Of a DNA stretch of 64,000 nt, positions 28,197 through 39,058 are shown in pieces. The first letter of the stretch is position 1. Every line of letters begins with the position of its first letter. Origin of the DNA: Halorussus caseinilyticus (GTDB taxonomy: Archaea > Halobacteriota > Halobacteria > Halobacteriales > Haladaptataceae). The position numbers were made by a program, and so were the translations under genes. Below the pieces are notes generated by a model. It ran no database searches and was not told where the DNA came from. It worked only from the letters and a program-made list of their open reading frames with translations. The stretch covers positions 2,728,001-2,792,000 of the forward strand of contig NZ_CP119809.1 of the NCBI RefSeq assembly GCF_029338395.1, read 5' to 3'.

Positions 28197-28466
28197 TCAG
28201 GGAGACACTGTATCCCGATGCCAACCGGGGTCGTGGCCGGTGCGCTCGATGATGTCGGCTCGACACGCCGGGCAGTAGTCGGGAACGTCGGAGTCGGTTT
28301 CGGGGACGTACACCGCGCCGTCGCACTTCACGCACGCATCCGCAACGATGGTCACACAGTCTGCACAGACGTTGAAGTCGTCTACTGTGAGGTCACGCAG
28401 GGGTTCGAGTTGTTTGTCCAAGATGTACTCGTCGATGACCGCCTGACAGCGTTGGCACGGTTTCAT
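28197..28466 (-). CDS. Small multi-cysteine zinc-ribbon protein
   Basis: The 89-residue protein MKPCQRCQAVIDEYIL... has four CxxC knuckles (CQRC, CADC, CVKC, CPAC), enough for two zinc sites. Such rubredoxin-like proteins in haloarchaea are often nucleic-acid or protein adaptors, but no function is known for this one. The ATG at 28466 sits just before the first CxxC; an upstream in-frame ATG at 28499 adds 11 unconserved residues. It runs opposite to its neighbours. Confidence 0.7.
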   Translation of the reverse strand: MKPCQRCQAVIDEYILDKQLEPLRDLTVDDFNVCADCVTIVADACVKCDGAVYVPETDSDVPDYCPACRADIIERTGHDPGWHRDTVSP

Positions 28467-28614
28467 AGCGATGCGTGTTGGTCCATGAGACCATCCCACA
28501 AATAGTTACCGCCGAAAACGTGATGGATATATTAAAACTTCGTCCGTCGAAGGTGGTTTTCCACGATTACGAAGAGCGCAAGAAGAACGTCTCCGTTCGA
28601 TTCCGGCTTCGAGT

Positions 28615-28827
28615 CTATTGGAAGCCGCCACCGCCGCCGCCCATCATCCCGCCGAGACCGAAACTCGCCATGAGACCCGAGACCAGACCCCACGCCGTCA
28701 GGACGAATCCGAGGACGACCAGTCCGATACCGGCCGCGATAATCAGGTTCTGGAGTGCGATGACCGCGATGCCCCCGAGCAGGAGAAGCACCCCGACGAT
28801 GCCTTTCGCTCCGAGTTTGTCCAACAT
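28615..28827 (-). CDS. Two-helix membrane protein with Gly-rich tail
   Basis: The 70-residue protein MLDKLGAKGIVGVLLLLGG... has two hydrophobic helices (about residues 9-25 and 28-52) and a C-terminus rich in Gly and Met (GLGGMMGGGGGGFQ). It resembles a conserved haloarchaeal small membrane family of unknown role. It is divergent from eIF1A, and their promoters share the 98-base gap. Confidence 0.6.
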   Translation of the reverse strand: MLDKLGAKGIVGVLLLLGGIAVIALQNLIIAAGIGLVVLGFVLTAWGLVSGLMASFGLGGMMGGGGGGFQ

Positions 28828-28891
28828 ACGACCGGGTGTGTCCGGTGGCGACTTAAATACCCTTGCTCCGGGTACGAAGTTCGAACGACAG

Positions 28892-28925
28892 TATATTTAA
28901 AGGTCCCCGCCACCAAACGCAAAAT
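28892..28925 (+). promoter_or_regulatory. eIF1A promoter
   Basis: TATATTTAA at 28892-28900 lies about 26-34 bases before the ATG at 28926, so the transcript should be leaderless or nearly so, with no Shine-Dalgarno sequence in between. Confidence 0.6.
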
Positions 28926-29216
28926 ATGAGCGACAACGACGGCGGACGGCGGAAGAACCTCCGCATGCCCGACGACGACGAGGTTTTCGCCACCGTCACC
29001 AACATGCTCGGTGCGAATCGCGTGAAAGTACGATGTGCCGACGGGACGGAGCGCACCGCTCGCATCCCCGGCAAGATGCAAAAGCGCATCTGGATTCGGG
29101 AGGACGACGTGGTGCTGGTCGAACCGTGGGACTGGCAAGACGAGAAAGCCGACATCAAGTGGCGCTACGACAAGCAGGAAGCCGACCAGCTCCGGGACGA
29201 AGGCCACATCCAATAG
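28926..29216 (+). CDS. eif1A: Translation initiation factor eIF-1A
   Basis: aIF1A binds the 30S A site and helps start-codon selection. The 96-residue protein has the S1/OB-fold core ([42 protein letters not shown]), followed by the [14 protein letters not shown] segment and an acidic tail. The ATG at 28926 ([15 protein letters not shown]) is the expected start; the upstream in-frame ATG would add 21 residues across the promoter. Rio1 and the KH protein follow within 2 kb, a common archaeal ribosome-biogenesis cluster. A hairpin element begins right after its stop. Confidence 0.95.
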   Translation: MSDNDGGRRKNLRMPDDDEVFATVTNMLGANRVKVRCADGTERTARIPGKMQKRIWIREDDVVLVEPWDWQDEKADIKWRYDKQEADQLRDEGHIQ

Positions 29217-29400
29217 AACCTTTTACTGCACTCGGAGATTCGCCGGAGACGAGTCTCCTCGCTGGTAAAACGTTCACGAAAAACACCGGAAGGCAAACCG
29301 CGCCTTCCGAGCAGTCGGTCGCGACGCTCCCGGCGACACGGCGTCACCCTCAAGAGGCCGCCGTCGGCGGCCTCCTTCGAGGGTTCCTCGGTCCGCTCAC
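29217..29400 (+). repeat. Hairpin element following eIF1A (family 2, copy 1)
   Basis: Directly after the stop, TTTTAC (29221-29226) pairs with GTAAAA (29265-29270) around an inner hairpin (GGAGA / TCTCC). Further on, ACCCTC...GAGGGT encloses AGGCCGCC, loop GTC, GGCGGCCT (29355-29373), and the block ends with TTCCTCGGTCCGCTC. The second copy after the thermosome gene keeps the outer frame but has different inner stems that still pair. The remaining bases up to 29594 hold no gene that I can support. Confidence 0.65.
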
Positions 29401-29594
29401 TCACTCGCTTCGCTCGTTCGTTCGCGGTAGAGTAGCTGGTCGTCTACCGTGAGGTGATTAGCTCTCGCAGGGAGGTATTCGACGCGGTGACACCGGCGTC
29501 ACCTACTCACCGTCGCGCTATCGACAGCGACCCCCAATCGGCAAGAACGCGGGCTTGCGATTTCCGTTTATCTTCCCGCCGTCTACAGTCTGGC

Positions 29595-30263
29595 GTGACT
29601 CTCCAGCAAACTGGACTCGACGAGTCCACGATAGCGCACGACGAGGAGATTCCCGAAGCTATCCGCGCGATTCGGACGCGGCGGTCGGGCCACAACTTCG
29701 ACGCCGACACCGAACTGGACGACGAGACGCTCGAAGCCCTGATTCGGGACGCCGCGCTCGCGCCTTCGTCGTACAACCTCCAACCGTGGGAGTTCGTCGC
29801 CGTGCAGGACGACGACCGACTGGAGGAAGTGGTCGAACTGGCCTACGGACAGGAACACGTCCGCGAGGCCGGGACCGCGGTTCTCGTCGTCGGCCACACC
29901 GAGGCCGAGACTGCCGACCGCGTGTTCGACCAGTGGGAAGAGGCGGGTCGGATGGACGAGGAGGCCGCCGAGCAGACGAAGGCCCAGACCGTCGAGATGT
30001 ACGACGACGACCGGATGGGCCGGGACTACGGCGTCCGGAACGCCAGCCTCGCGGCGCAGAATTTACTTCTCTCCGCGCACGCGCGAGGCCTGACCGCCAC
30101 GCCGATGATAGGCTTCGACGCGGCGGGACTCTCCGAGTTCCTCGAACTCCCCGACGACAAGGTTCCGGTGATGCTGATTGCGGTCGGACCGAGCGGCGGC
30201 GAGGAACCCGACCGACTGCCGCGGCGCGACGTGGACGAAATTCTCCACCGAGAGAGCTACTGA
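29595..30263 (+). CDS. Nitroreductase-family flavoprotein
   Basis: The 222-residue protein starts at a GTG (VTLQQTGLDE) and has the FMN-binding opening AIRTRRSGHNFDADTEL and APSSYNLQPWEFVAVQD of the nitroreductase fold, plus the C-terminal MLIAVGP...RLPRRDVDEILH segment. Family members reduce nitro groups, quinones or flavins with NAD(P)H as dimers. The substrate is unknown. A longer in-frame reading from 29454 passes through the repeat region and looks uncoded. Confidence 0.85.
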   Translation: MTLQQTGLDESTIAHDEEIPEAIRAIRTRRSGHNFDADTELDDETLEALIRDAALAPSSYNLQPWEFVAVQDDDRLEEVVELAYGQEHVREAGTAVLVVGHTEAETADRVFDQWEEAGRMDEEAAEQTKAQTVEMYDDDRMGRDYGVRNASLAAQNLLLSAHARGLTATPMIGFDAAGLSEFLELPDDKVPVMLIAVGPSGGEEPDRLPRRDVDEILHRESY

Positions 30264-30323
30264 GACGAAGCCTCGTCTTCGGAAAACCCACCCTTTTATC
30301 GCTGGATACGCTAGGGCCGGTAG

Positions 30324-31187
30324 ATGTCCGAGGAGTACAGCCTGCTCGAACCCGACAACGTAGAAGGCGTCGGCGACGAGTGGGAAGAAATCGACGTGTC
30401 CGACACCGAGGCCGACAAGGTTCAGCGCCAGCGCGACCGGGAGTTCAACGAGTTTCGCGAGCGCCTGAAGAACACCGAGCAGTTCAAAGTCGAGCAGTCG
30501 GTGTTCGACGACGCCACGCTCGCGGCGCTCTACAAACTGGTTCAGGACGGCTACGTCCGGGCGTTCGGCGGACCCATCTCCTCGGGGAAAGAAGCGACGG
30601 TCTACTCGGCACTCGGCGACGAGGAGCGAGGCGAAGTCGCGGTCAAAGTCTACCGCATCAACGCCTCGGACTTCCGGGACATGCGCGACTACCTCGTGGG
30701 CGACCCCCGTTTCGAGGAACTCGGCGGCAACAAAAAGCGGGTGGTCCTCGCGTGGGTTCGCAAGGAGTTCGCCAACCTCAAACGGGCGCAGAAGGCCGGG
30801 GTGCGCGTCCCCGACCCCATCGCAGTCCAGCGCAACGTCCTCGTGATGGAGTTTCTGGGGACCGACGGCGAGCGAGCGCCGACGCTGGACGACGCCCACC
30901 TCGAAAACCCCGAGACGGCCTTCGAGGTGGTCCGCGAATACATGCGGCGACTCTACGACGTGGGACTCGTCCACGGCGACCTGAGCGAGTACAACATCAT
31001 CGTCCACGACGGCGAACTCTGCATCATCGACCTCGGACAGGCCGTCACGATTCACCATCCCAACAGCGGCGAGTTCCTGACGCGAGACTGCGCGAACGTC
31101 GCCTCGTTCTTCCAGCGACAGGGGATGGACGTTCGCGGCGACGAGTTGGAGGCGTGGATTCGGGAGCACGCCGACCCCGAGAAGTGA
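30324..31187 (+). CDS. rio1: Rio1-type serine/threonine protein kinase
   Basis: Rio1 acts late in small ribosomal subunit maturation. The 287-residue kinase has a flexible P-loop (GGPISSGKEATVYSA), the ATP lysine in VAVKVYRI, the HGDLSEYNI catalytic loop (Asp about residue 216) and IIDLGQAV in the metal-binding position (IDxGQ of Rio kinases). An acidic N-terminus of about 50 residues precedes the domain. It is followed after 52 bases by the KH-domain gene, matching the conserved archaeal pairing. Confidence 0.95.
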   Translation: MSEEYSLLEPDNVEGVGDEWEEIDVSDTEADKVQRQRDREFNEFRERLKNTEQFKVEQSVFDDATLAALYKLVQDGYVRAFGGPISSGKEATVYSALGDEERGEVAVKVYRINASDFRDMRDYLVGDPRFEELGGNKKRVVLAWVRKEFANLKRAQKAGVRVPDPIAVQRNVLVMEFLGTDGERAPTLDDAHLENPETAFEVVREYMRRLYDVGLVHGDLSEYNIIVHDGELCIIDLGQAVTIHHPNSGEFLTRDCANVASFFQRQGMDVRGDELEAWIREHADPEK

Positions 31188-31239
31188 AACACTCACACGG
31201 GACGAAGGCTTAAAACACCCCGAGCGAGTACGTATTCCT

Positions 31240-31788
31240 ATGCAACACGTGAAGATTCCGCAGGACCGAATCGGTGTTCTCATCGGCGAGGGAGGTGAGA
31301 CGATGCGCGAAATCGAGAGTCGCGCGGAGGTGCGACTCGACATCGACTCCGAGAACGGCAAGGTCGAAGTCGAGAAGACCGGCGACCCCATCCGCGGCCT
31401 GAAGGGACCGGAAATCGTGAAGGCCATCGGCCGCGGGTTCGCCCCCGAAGACGCCCTCACGCTACTGGACGACGACATGATGATGTTCGACGTTATCGAC
31501 ATCGACGCCGCCGCCCGGAACAAGAACGACCTCGAACGACAGAAAGGGCGACTCATCGGCGAGAACGGCCGAACCCGCGAACTCATGGAGGAGTTGACCG
31601 GCGCGAACGTCGTCATCTACGGCACCACCCTCGGCGTCATTGGTACCCCCAAGCGGGTGGACGTAGTTCGGAGCGCCGCCGAGATGATTCTCGACGGTGC
31701 GCCCCACGGGTCGGTGTACTCGTTCCTCGAACGCAAGCGCAACGAGATGAAGCGTCAGGGAATGGAGTTCCACCAGTTCCCCGGTTAA
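31240..31788 (+). CDS. KH-domain RNA-processing protein (Dim2/Pno1-like)
   Basis: The 182-residue protein has two KH domains: the first at about 1-70 (IPQDRIGVLIGEGGETMREIESRAEVRLDID) and the second at about 85-165 (KGRLIGENGRTRELMEELTGANVVIYG). In eukaryotes Pno1/Dim2 binds 18S precursor RNA near its 3' end and works with Nob1 and Rio1. The archaeal gene next to rio1 fits this role. Both GxxG loops (GEGG and GENG) are intact. Confidence 0.9.
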   Translation: MQHVKIPQDRIGVLIGEGGETMREIESRAEVRLDIDSENGKVEVEKTGDPIRGLKGPEIVKAIGRGFAPEDALTLLDDDMMMFDVIDIDAAARNKNDLERQKGRLIGENGRTRELMEELTGANVVIYGTTLGVIGTPKRVDVVRSAAEMILDGAPHGSVYSFLERKRNEMKRQGMEFHQFPG

Positions 31789-32045
31789 ACCGGAGAACCG
31801 TCCGCCTTCGACAGTCCTCCAGAATGCGTACTCGGGTATCAGAGAAGCCTTCGGAGACTGTACGCTGGCGGGTGAACGCGTCGGCGGAGCGCCCCCAATA
31901 ATATTCTTCGATTAAGAGTCGAAAATTGCCGAGTTGCAGTGTCGAACGTTCCACCGACCAACCCCTTATAAATATACCGTGTGAAGTGTTCTCATATCAT
32001 CTTTCCGAGTCTGTGAGGCTGTTTCTCACGTTCTGTGGGGAAAGG

Positions 32046-32080
32046 TTTATATAGAATGCCAATCAATCTATCAGGTACAC
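32046..32080 (+). promoter_or_regulatory. Thermosome promoter
   Basis: TTTATATA at 32046-32053 lies 28-35 bases before the ATG at 32081. The upstream bases (31970-32045) are AT-rich and contain ATCATCTTTCCGAGTC and GTTTCTCACG stretches, which might be TFB or heat-shock recognition sequences. No Shine-Dalgarno sequence follows, so near-leaderless translation is likely. Confidence 0.6.
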
Positions 32081-33772
<1,692 letters not shown>

Positions 33773-33775
33773 CAC

Positions 33776-33905
33776 GACCTTTTGCCGCGCTCGGAAATCC
33801 GCCGCTGGCGGATTTCCTCGCTGGCAAAAGCTCGACCAAAATCCTGCGTCACCCTCAGTCACGCGCCTCCGGCGCGTGACTTCGAGGGTTCCTCGGTCCG
33901 CTCGC
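33776..33905 (+). repeat. Hairpin element following the thermosome gene (family 2, copy 2)
   Basis: TTTTGCC (33780-33786) pairs with GGCAAAA (33823-33829) around the perfect hairpin GGAAATCCGCC, loop GCT, GGCGGATTTCC (33793-33817). Next, GTCACGCGCC, loop TCC, GGCGCGTGAC (33858-33880) sits inside ACCCTC / GAGGGT, followed by TTCCTCGGTCCGCTC. The outer sequences match copy 1 after eIF1A, while the stems differ and remain paired. Confidence 0.65.
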
Positions 33906-34196
33906 TTCGCTCGCGGCGAGTGACCGAGTGCGCAACTACACCGCCGACCACACAGGCCGACCATCTCGGCCCGCGTGCTGTCGTCTGACATCACGCCTCG
34001 AAACCCATTGTCGTTTTTCCGCTTTTTTGCGGTTCGCGGCACTTCGTCGCCACCGCACGCGAGAACTGGATGACGAGTGTCGAGCTATGCATGAGAACAA
34101 TCTAGGCGTCTCTAAGCAATATTTTTCGTTCTTTACGATAGGCAGAAGCGTCCGGCGAACGCGGCGACGTAGAACGTCGCCGCGTTCGGTCTCGCT
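33906..34196. other. Intergenic stretch with a 14-bp terminator-like hairpin
   Basis: After a GC-rich part there is an AT-rich patch around AAGCAATATTTTTCGTTC (about 34117-34134); a near-identical AT patch occurs at about 49218-49240. A perfect hairpin CGAACGCGGCGACG, loop TAGAA, CGTCGCCGCGTTCG (34156-34188) lies eight bases past the stop of the minus-strand HTH gene and likely ends that transcript. No gene is seen. Confidence 0.6.
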
Positions 34197-34850
34197 TCAG
34201 AAGTCGCTCAACAGCGTGTTCGAGACGAGTTTCGAGACGCCCCTGCGGAGTCGCTCGGAGGCCGACTGACCGCTGATGTCGAGTTCCTCGCCCAACTCTT
34301 CGAGTGCGGCCTCGCGCGGAACATCGAAGTACCCCATGCGCTCGGCCGCCGTCAGCGCGTCCCGTTGCTCGGAACTCAGGCCGAACTCGTCTTCGAGTTC
34401 CGAGTCGCCCGGCGTGTAGAGTCGCTGGAGGCGAAACTGCACGTCCTTGTCGGTGCAGATGCGGCGCATCTCAACCACCGAGTCCCGGTCGGGGAACCGG
34501 ACTCGGCGTTGCCACCCGTCGGCAGACCCCGTGGCGGCCATCGGCGACGCCCCGAGTTTCTGGTAGACGGGGTAGATGGCGCAGACGTTCTCCGTGTCGA
34601 GTCGCACGCGGTAGAGTTTCCGGTTACCCATCTCTTCGATGACGTTGCTCTCGCGGACCGTCTCGTCGCGTTCGAGTCCCGCCTCCAACTGCTCGAACCC
34701 GCCGCCGAACGCCCAGAAGATGAGTACGGGCGCGCCGAACTCGGTCGCCATCTGCTGTTCGAGTTCGACGGTCGTGTCCGGGGCCGCATCGAGAGCAGAC
34801 GCCAGCACGAGGTCCGACGACCGAAGGGCGAACTCGGCGATGAGACTCAT
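34197..34850 (-). CDS. Bacterio-opsin-activator-like HTH-10 transcription regulator
   Basis: The 217-residue protein has an N-terminal haloarchaeal sensor-like domain (about 1-150, strands such as VLIFWAFGGGFEQLEAGL and RRVRFPDRDSVVEM) and a C-terminal HTH of the HTH-10 type (about 160-215: LSSEQRDALTAAERMGYFDVPREAALEELGEELDISGQSASERLRRG), the layout of Bat-family regulators. It binds DNA and probably activates unknown targets. It stands alone with a strong hairpin after its stop. Confidence 0.88.
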   Translation of the reverse strand: MSLIAEFALRSSDLVLASALDAAPDTTVELEQQMATEFGAPVLIFWAFGGGFEQLEAGLERDETVRESNVIEEMGNRKLYRVRLDTENVCAIYPVYQKLGASPMAATGSADGWQRRVRFPDRDSVVEMRRICTDKDVQFRLQRLYTPGDSELEDEFGLSSEQRDALTAAERMGYFDVPREAALEELGEELDISGQSASERLRRGVSKLVSNTLLSDF

Positions 34851-34922
34851 TACGGAGCAACTACGGTCGATTGCTTGAAAGCTTATCGGTACTGAATCAA
34901 ATTTGCCCCGACGGAATCGAAA

Positions 34923-35384
34923 TTACTCGTCTTCGATGGCGAGTTCGAACTGCTCGTGTTCGCTGGCCGCGTTCAAGACGACGCTGGTGTTGGACTCCTT
35001 GATGTCGGGGTCGTTGAGCAGGGTCTTGATGCCGCGGTTCATGCCGTCGGTGTCGGTGAACTTGCCGACCGCGATGATGTCGTAGTCGCCCGTGACCTCG
35101 TAGACGCTTATCATCTGGTCGTGGTTCCGGAGGTTTTCGGTGACGCTGGGGAGGGCGTTGCCCTCGACTTTGAGTTGGACGATGGCGGTCACGTCGTACC
35201 CGAGGGCGTCGTAGTCCACCTTCGGCGTGTAACCGTCGATGATGCCTTGGTCTTCGAGGTCCTTGAGGTGGTTCGAGACGGTGGTGACCGACACGTCGAG
35301 GTCCTCCGCGAGACTCCGGAGACTGGCCCGGCCGTCGCCCAACAGTGCATTCACCAACTTCGCGTCGAGATTTTCGTACGTCAT
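34923..35384 (-). CDS. lrp: Lrp/AsnC-family regulator
   Basis: The 153-residue protein has an N-terminal HTH (about 1-58: [38 protein letters not shown]) and a RAM ligand-binding domain (about 65-148: [26 protein letters not shown]). The ATG at 35384 is preferred to a TTG nine bases upstream. It diverges from glnA, and the 113-base gap holds AT-rich sequence with both promoters. In haloarchaea an Lrp gene next to glnA is known to regulate nitrogen genes, so control of glnA is the natural guess. Confidence 0.9.
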   Translation of the reverse strand: MTYENLDAKLVNALLGDGRASLRSLAEDLDVSVTTVSNHLKDLEDQGIIDGYTPKVDYDALGYDVTAIVQLKVEGNALPSVTENLRNHDQMISVYEVTGDYDIIAVGKFTDTDGMNRGIKTLLNDPDIKESNTSVVLNAASEHEQFELAIEDE

Positions 35385-35497
35385 TACGTTCAACGACGGT
35401 AGCCGCCCTTTAGAATTTTACGAATATCCAATTATAGCTCGGAAAGCCAGAATTGAGCCAATCGGTAAGGTTTTAGTAGTACACGTCGTGGTGTAGA

Positions 35498-36880
35498 ATG
35501 CCAACAAAAATGACGGATGGACAAATCTCAGCGAGCAAGGAGTCGGGGTTGACGGAAGCCGAGCAGGACGTACTCGAACGCATCGAAGCGGAGAACGTTG
35601 ACTTCGTTCGCCTCCAGTTCACGGACATCACGGGAACGGTCAAGAACGTCAGTGTTCCGGCCTCGCAGGTCGAGAAGGCCTTCGAGGAAGGTATCTGGTT
35701 CGACGGTTCTTCTATCGAGGGGTTCGTCCGGATACAGGAGAGCGACATGCGACTCGAACCGGACCCCGAGACGTTCGCGGTCCTACCGTGGCGCTCGGAC
35801 GGCGACACGGCCAGCGCGCGCCTCATCTGCGACGTGGTGAACACCGACGGAACGCCGTTCGAGGGCGGTCCCCGTCAGGTACTCAAGAGCGTCCTCGAAG
35901 AGGCCGAGGAGATGGGGTACTCGGTCAGCATCGGCCCGGAACCCGAGTTCTTCCTGTTCGAGAAAGACGACGAGGGTCGGGCGACCACCAAGCCCCACGA
36001 CTCGGGCGGTTACTTCGACCTCGCGCCCAAGGACCTCGCCAGCGACGTGCGCCGCGAGATTATCTTCACGCTGGAGCAGATGGGCTTCGAAGTCGAGGCT
36101 AGTCACCACGAAGTCGCCGACGGCCAGCACGAAATCAACTTCAAGTACGACGACGCGCTCTCGGCCGCCGACAACATCGCCACCTTCCGGGCGGTCGTTC
36201 GCGCCGTCGCCGAACAGAACGACATCCACGCCACGTTCATGCCCAAGCCCATCAGCGCCATCAACGGGTCGGGCATGCACTCCCACATCAGCCTCTTCGA
36301 CGACGACGGCAACGCCTTCGCCGACGAGGACGACGAGTTCAACCTGAGCGAGACCGCCTACAAGTTCATGGGCGGCGTCCTGAACCACGCCGAGGCGTTC
36401 ACCGCGGTCACGAACCCGACGGTCAACTCCTACAAGCGCCTCGTCCCCGGATACGAGGCACCCGTCTACGTCGCGTGGTCCGACGTGAACCGCTCGGCGC
36501 TCATCCGCGTCCCCGACGCCGCGGGCGCGAGTTCCCGGTTCGAGATTCGGAGTCCCGACCCGTCGTGTAACCCCTACCTCGCGCTGGCAGTCGTCATCAA
36601 GGCCGGACTCGAAGGAATCGAGAACGACGCCGACCCCGGTGATGCGGTCCGTGAGGACATCTACGAGTTCGACAGCGAGAAACTCGACGAGTACGGCATC
36701 ACCACGCTCCCCGGCAGTCTCGACAGTGCCCTCGACGAACTCGAAGACGACGAAGTCGTCCGGGAAGCGCTCGGCGAACACGTCACCGAGAAGTTCCTCG
36801 AAGCCAAGCGCGCCGACTACGCCGACTACAAGACCCACGTCTCCGCGTGGGAGAAAGAGAAGTACCTCGAAAAGTTCTGA
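35498..36880 (+). CDS. glnA: Glutamine synthetase type I
   Basis: GlnA makes glutamine from glutamate, ammonia and ATP. The 460-residue protein has the metal-site segments [16 protein letters not shown] (about residues 68-83), [35 protein letters not shown] and [18 protein letters not shown], all intact. It starts at MPTKMTDGQ, and the fifth codon is a second possible ATG. The beta-grasp N-terminus contains [13 protein letters not shown]. The divergent lrp gene shares its promoter region, consistent with nitrogen control. Confidence 0.97.
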   Translation: MPTKMTDGQISASKESGLTEAEQDVLERIEAENVDFVRLQFTDITGTVKNVSVPASQVEKAFEEGIWFDGSSIEGFVRIQESDMRLEPDPETFAVLPWRSDGDTASARLICDVVNTDGTPFEGGPRQVLKSVLEEAEEMGYSVSIGPEPEFFLFEKDDEGRATTKPHDSGGYFDLAPKDLASDVRREIIFTLEQMGFEVEASHHEVADGQHEINFKYDDALSAADNIATFRAVVRAVAEQNDIHATFMPKPISAINGSGMHSHISLFDDDGNAFADEDDEFNLSETAYKFMGGVLNHAEAFTAVTNPTVNSYKRLVPGYEAPVYVAWSDVNRSALIRVPDAAGASSRFEIRSPDPSCNPYLALAVVIKAGLEGIENDADPGDAVREDIYEFDSEKLDEYGITTLPGSLDSALDELEDDEVVREALGEHVTEKFLEAKRADYADYKTHVSAWEKEKYLEKF

Positions 36881-36886
36881 ACGCCG

Positions 36887-37714
36887 TTAGGTCGGGGACG
36901 CCGACCGCTCTCTTTTCGCGCGCTCCACGACGACCGGGAGCAGAAGGATTCCCGCCGGGACCACGAGGTTCAATCCGAACGTCGTCGCCAGTGACAGTCC
37001 TAATTCGTTGCCAGCGTATCCGACGACGCCGAGAGCGGCCAGTCCAGCGAACGCGGCGGGCGCTTCGACCGGAGACTCCGGCGGCGCGTCGAACGCCGCC
37101 CACGTCAGGCCCGCGCCGACGACTCCGGCGACAGTCGCAACCGAGTCGGGCGTGAGACCGGCGGTGACGACGGCCGCCAGCGCGGAGACGGCCGCGACCA
37201 CGAACGCCCGATTGGGTCGCCACTTCGCCCAGCGGAGGAGTCCAGCGAGGTAGGCGAGTCCGACGACCACGCCGACCAACACGTCCACCACGTAGTGGAC
37301 GCCGATGACGACCCGAGAGGTGGTGACGATAGCGATAGCCGCGGCCGCACCGACCGCGCGCCACCGGCGTTCGCCGTGTTCGAGGGCTTCGACGAGGAGG
37401 CCCCAGAGGACTGTCGCACCGATAGCGTGACCACTGGGGAACCCGTAGCCGCTTGCGTGCCCGGCGCGAATCGCCGCGGGCGGGCGCGGGAGTTGGAACA
37501 GTCCCTTGAGCGCGACAGTCAGCGCTATCGCGCCGAGTACCGTGGCGAGCGCGAACGCGCCTTCGTCGCGTTCGCCGAACCAGTACAGGAGCGCGACGGC
37601 CGCGAAGATGAACCACGCGTCTCCCAACTGGGTCAACACGGCGAACACCTCCCGAACCACGTCCGGGAGTAGTTTCTTCAAGGTCTCTACGACGCCGAAA
37701 CCTCGTCCGGGCAT
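36887..37714 (-). CDS. PAP2-family membrane phosphatase
   Basis: The 275-residue membrane protein has the three-part PAP2 signature: KGLFQLPRPP (about residue 70), GFPSGHA (about 91), and SRVVIGVHYVVDVLVG (about 133). Family members remove phosphate from lipid phosphates such as phosphatidic acid or isoprenyl diphosphates. It has about seven helices; the C-terminal half (after about 170) is a hydrophobic extension without known motifs. It ends six bases from glnA's stop in convergent orientation. Confidence 0.88.
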   Translation of the reverse strand: MPGRGFGVVETLKKLLPDVVREVFAVLTQLGDAWFIFAAVALLYWFGERDEGAFALATVLGAIALTVALKGLFQLPRPPAAIRAGHASGYGFPSGHAIGATVLWGLLVEALEHGERRWRAVGAAAAIAIVTTSRVVIGVHYVVDVLVGVVVGLAYLAGLLRWAKWRPNRAFVVAAVSALAAVVTAGLTPDSVATVAGVVGAGLTWAAFDAPPESPVEAPAAFAGLAALGVVGYAGNELGLSLATTFGLNLVVPAGILLLPVVVERAKRERSASPT

Positions 37715-37747
37715 CGACCGGACGTAAGTCTGCGAGGGGGTTATACG

Positions 37748-38995
37748 CTACGACCGGAAGTTGCCGATTCGGTCGGTGATGCGACCGGGGAGACTCAGCA
37801 CGCCGATGCCGAACCCGAACATCACCATCAGGGTGTAGAGACCGAGCGTCGAGAGCCAGACGATTGCCATGGCGAAGATGGCCCACGCGCCCCGAAGCCA
37901 GAAGAACGCCCCGAGGGTCATCACGGTTCCGTACAGCAACACGAGGTACGGACCCCAACCGCGGGCGTGGCCCCGGCGCATTCGCTTGCGGACGTACTGT
38001 TTCAGCTCCGACTCGACTTCCGGTTTCTCGACCGTCCGTGTCTCGATGTCCTCTTCGAACGATTCTACGTCTGCTCGCAACTCCCGCAACTCGTCGCGGA
38101 GTTCCACGATGTCGGGAGCGGATTCGTCGTCAGTCATGTATCGGGAGAGTAGTTCCTGCTTTCGTTCGATGCGCGTTTCGTCGGGTTCTCTCGTTCGCTC
38201 CGCGTAACTGCCGCGGTCGGCGAGGACGACGTTCACGACGCCGCCGAGCAACACCAGAACGCTGGCGAAGTAGAGCCACGTCACCAGCAACAGCGCGGTG
38301 CCGAGAAACTGGGACGGACTGGTCGAAGAGACCCCGGCGTAGATGCGGAACAACACCTGTAGGACGGTCCAACCCACCGTGACCAGCACTGCTCCGGGGA
38401 GCGCCTCCCGAATCGACACGTCCACGTCGGGGAAGACGACGTAGAGGGGGAGGAACACCGGGACGAGTGCTACCAGTTGGACCAGCGTGCTGAGAGCGCC
38501 GACGAGCGGGAACTGGGGGAACAGTGCAGTCGCCGCTCCCGTCAACACGAGAACGACGACGCCCGCGCCGATGGCGGTCAACACGAGGAGTGCGTCTTTC
38601 ACTTGGTCGGCGATGCCAGTCTCACCGTCGGTCGCGTAGATGGTCGAGAAGGCCTCGTCGAAGCCTCGGAACACCTTGATTGCGCTCCACGCCAGCACCA
38701 CGAGTCCGATTACGGTCGTCCCGCCGCGCCCCTGCGGGTTCGTGATGAAATCTATCAGTTGCTCCTGACCCGTCGCCGTCAACAGGCCCGACGCCTGACT
38801 CACCACGTCGCGCGCGAGTTGGTCGCTAGCGACGAACGAGACGACGGTGAACGCCAGCAAGAGCAGGGGGATGAGCGAGACGAACGCGTAGTAGGCGGTA
38901 CTCGCCGCGAGGAAGGTTATCTCCTGTTCTCGTGCCTCCTCTACGACCGAGCGACCGACGTTCACGACGCTTCCGAGACTGGGCACGCGACTCAT
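37748..38995 (-). CDS. YihY/BrkB-family membrane protein
   Basis: The 415-residue protein has the YihY pattern: an amphipathic start, FLAASTAYYAFVSLIPLLLLAF, a glycine-rich loop, IKVFRGFDEAFSTIY, and helices up to about 275 (GTALLLVTWLYFASVLVLLGGVVN). A charged segment with coiled-coil character follows (about 280-345), then two C-terminal helices. The old RNase BN label for this family is not supported; a membrane transport or envelope role is more likely. The ATG at 38995 (MSRVPSLGSV) is chosen over one 18 bases earlier. Confidence 0.85.
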   Translation of the reverse strand: MSRVPSLGSVVNVGRSVVEEAREQEITFLAASTAYYAFVSLIPLLLLAFTVVSFVASDQLARDVVSQASGLLTATGQEQLIDFITNPQGRGGTTVIGLVVLAWSAIKVFRGFDEAFSTIYATDGETGIADQVKDALLVLTAIGAGVVVLVLTGAATALFPQFPLVGALSTLVQLVALVPVFLPLYVVFPDVDVSIREALPGAVLVTVGWTVLQVLFRIYAGVSSTSPSQFLGTALLLVTWLYFASVLVLLGGVVNVVLADRGSYAERTREPDETRIERKQELLSRYMTDDESAPDIVELRDELRELRADVESFEEDIETRTVEKPEVESELKQYVRKRMRRGHARGWGPYLVLLYGTVMTLGAFFWLRGAWAIFAMAIVWLSTLGLYTLMVMFGFGIGVLSLPGRITDRIGNFRS

Positions 38996-39058
38996 TTCGC
39001 CAACGAGATACAAATATTCACTGGCAATACGTCGCGTATCCGGTCGCGAGACCCGAAG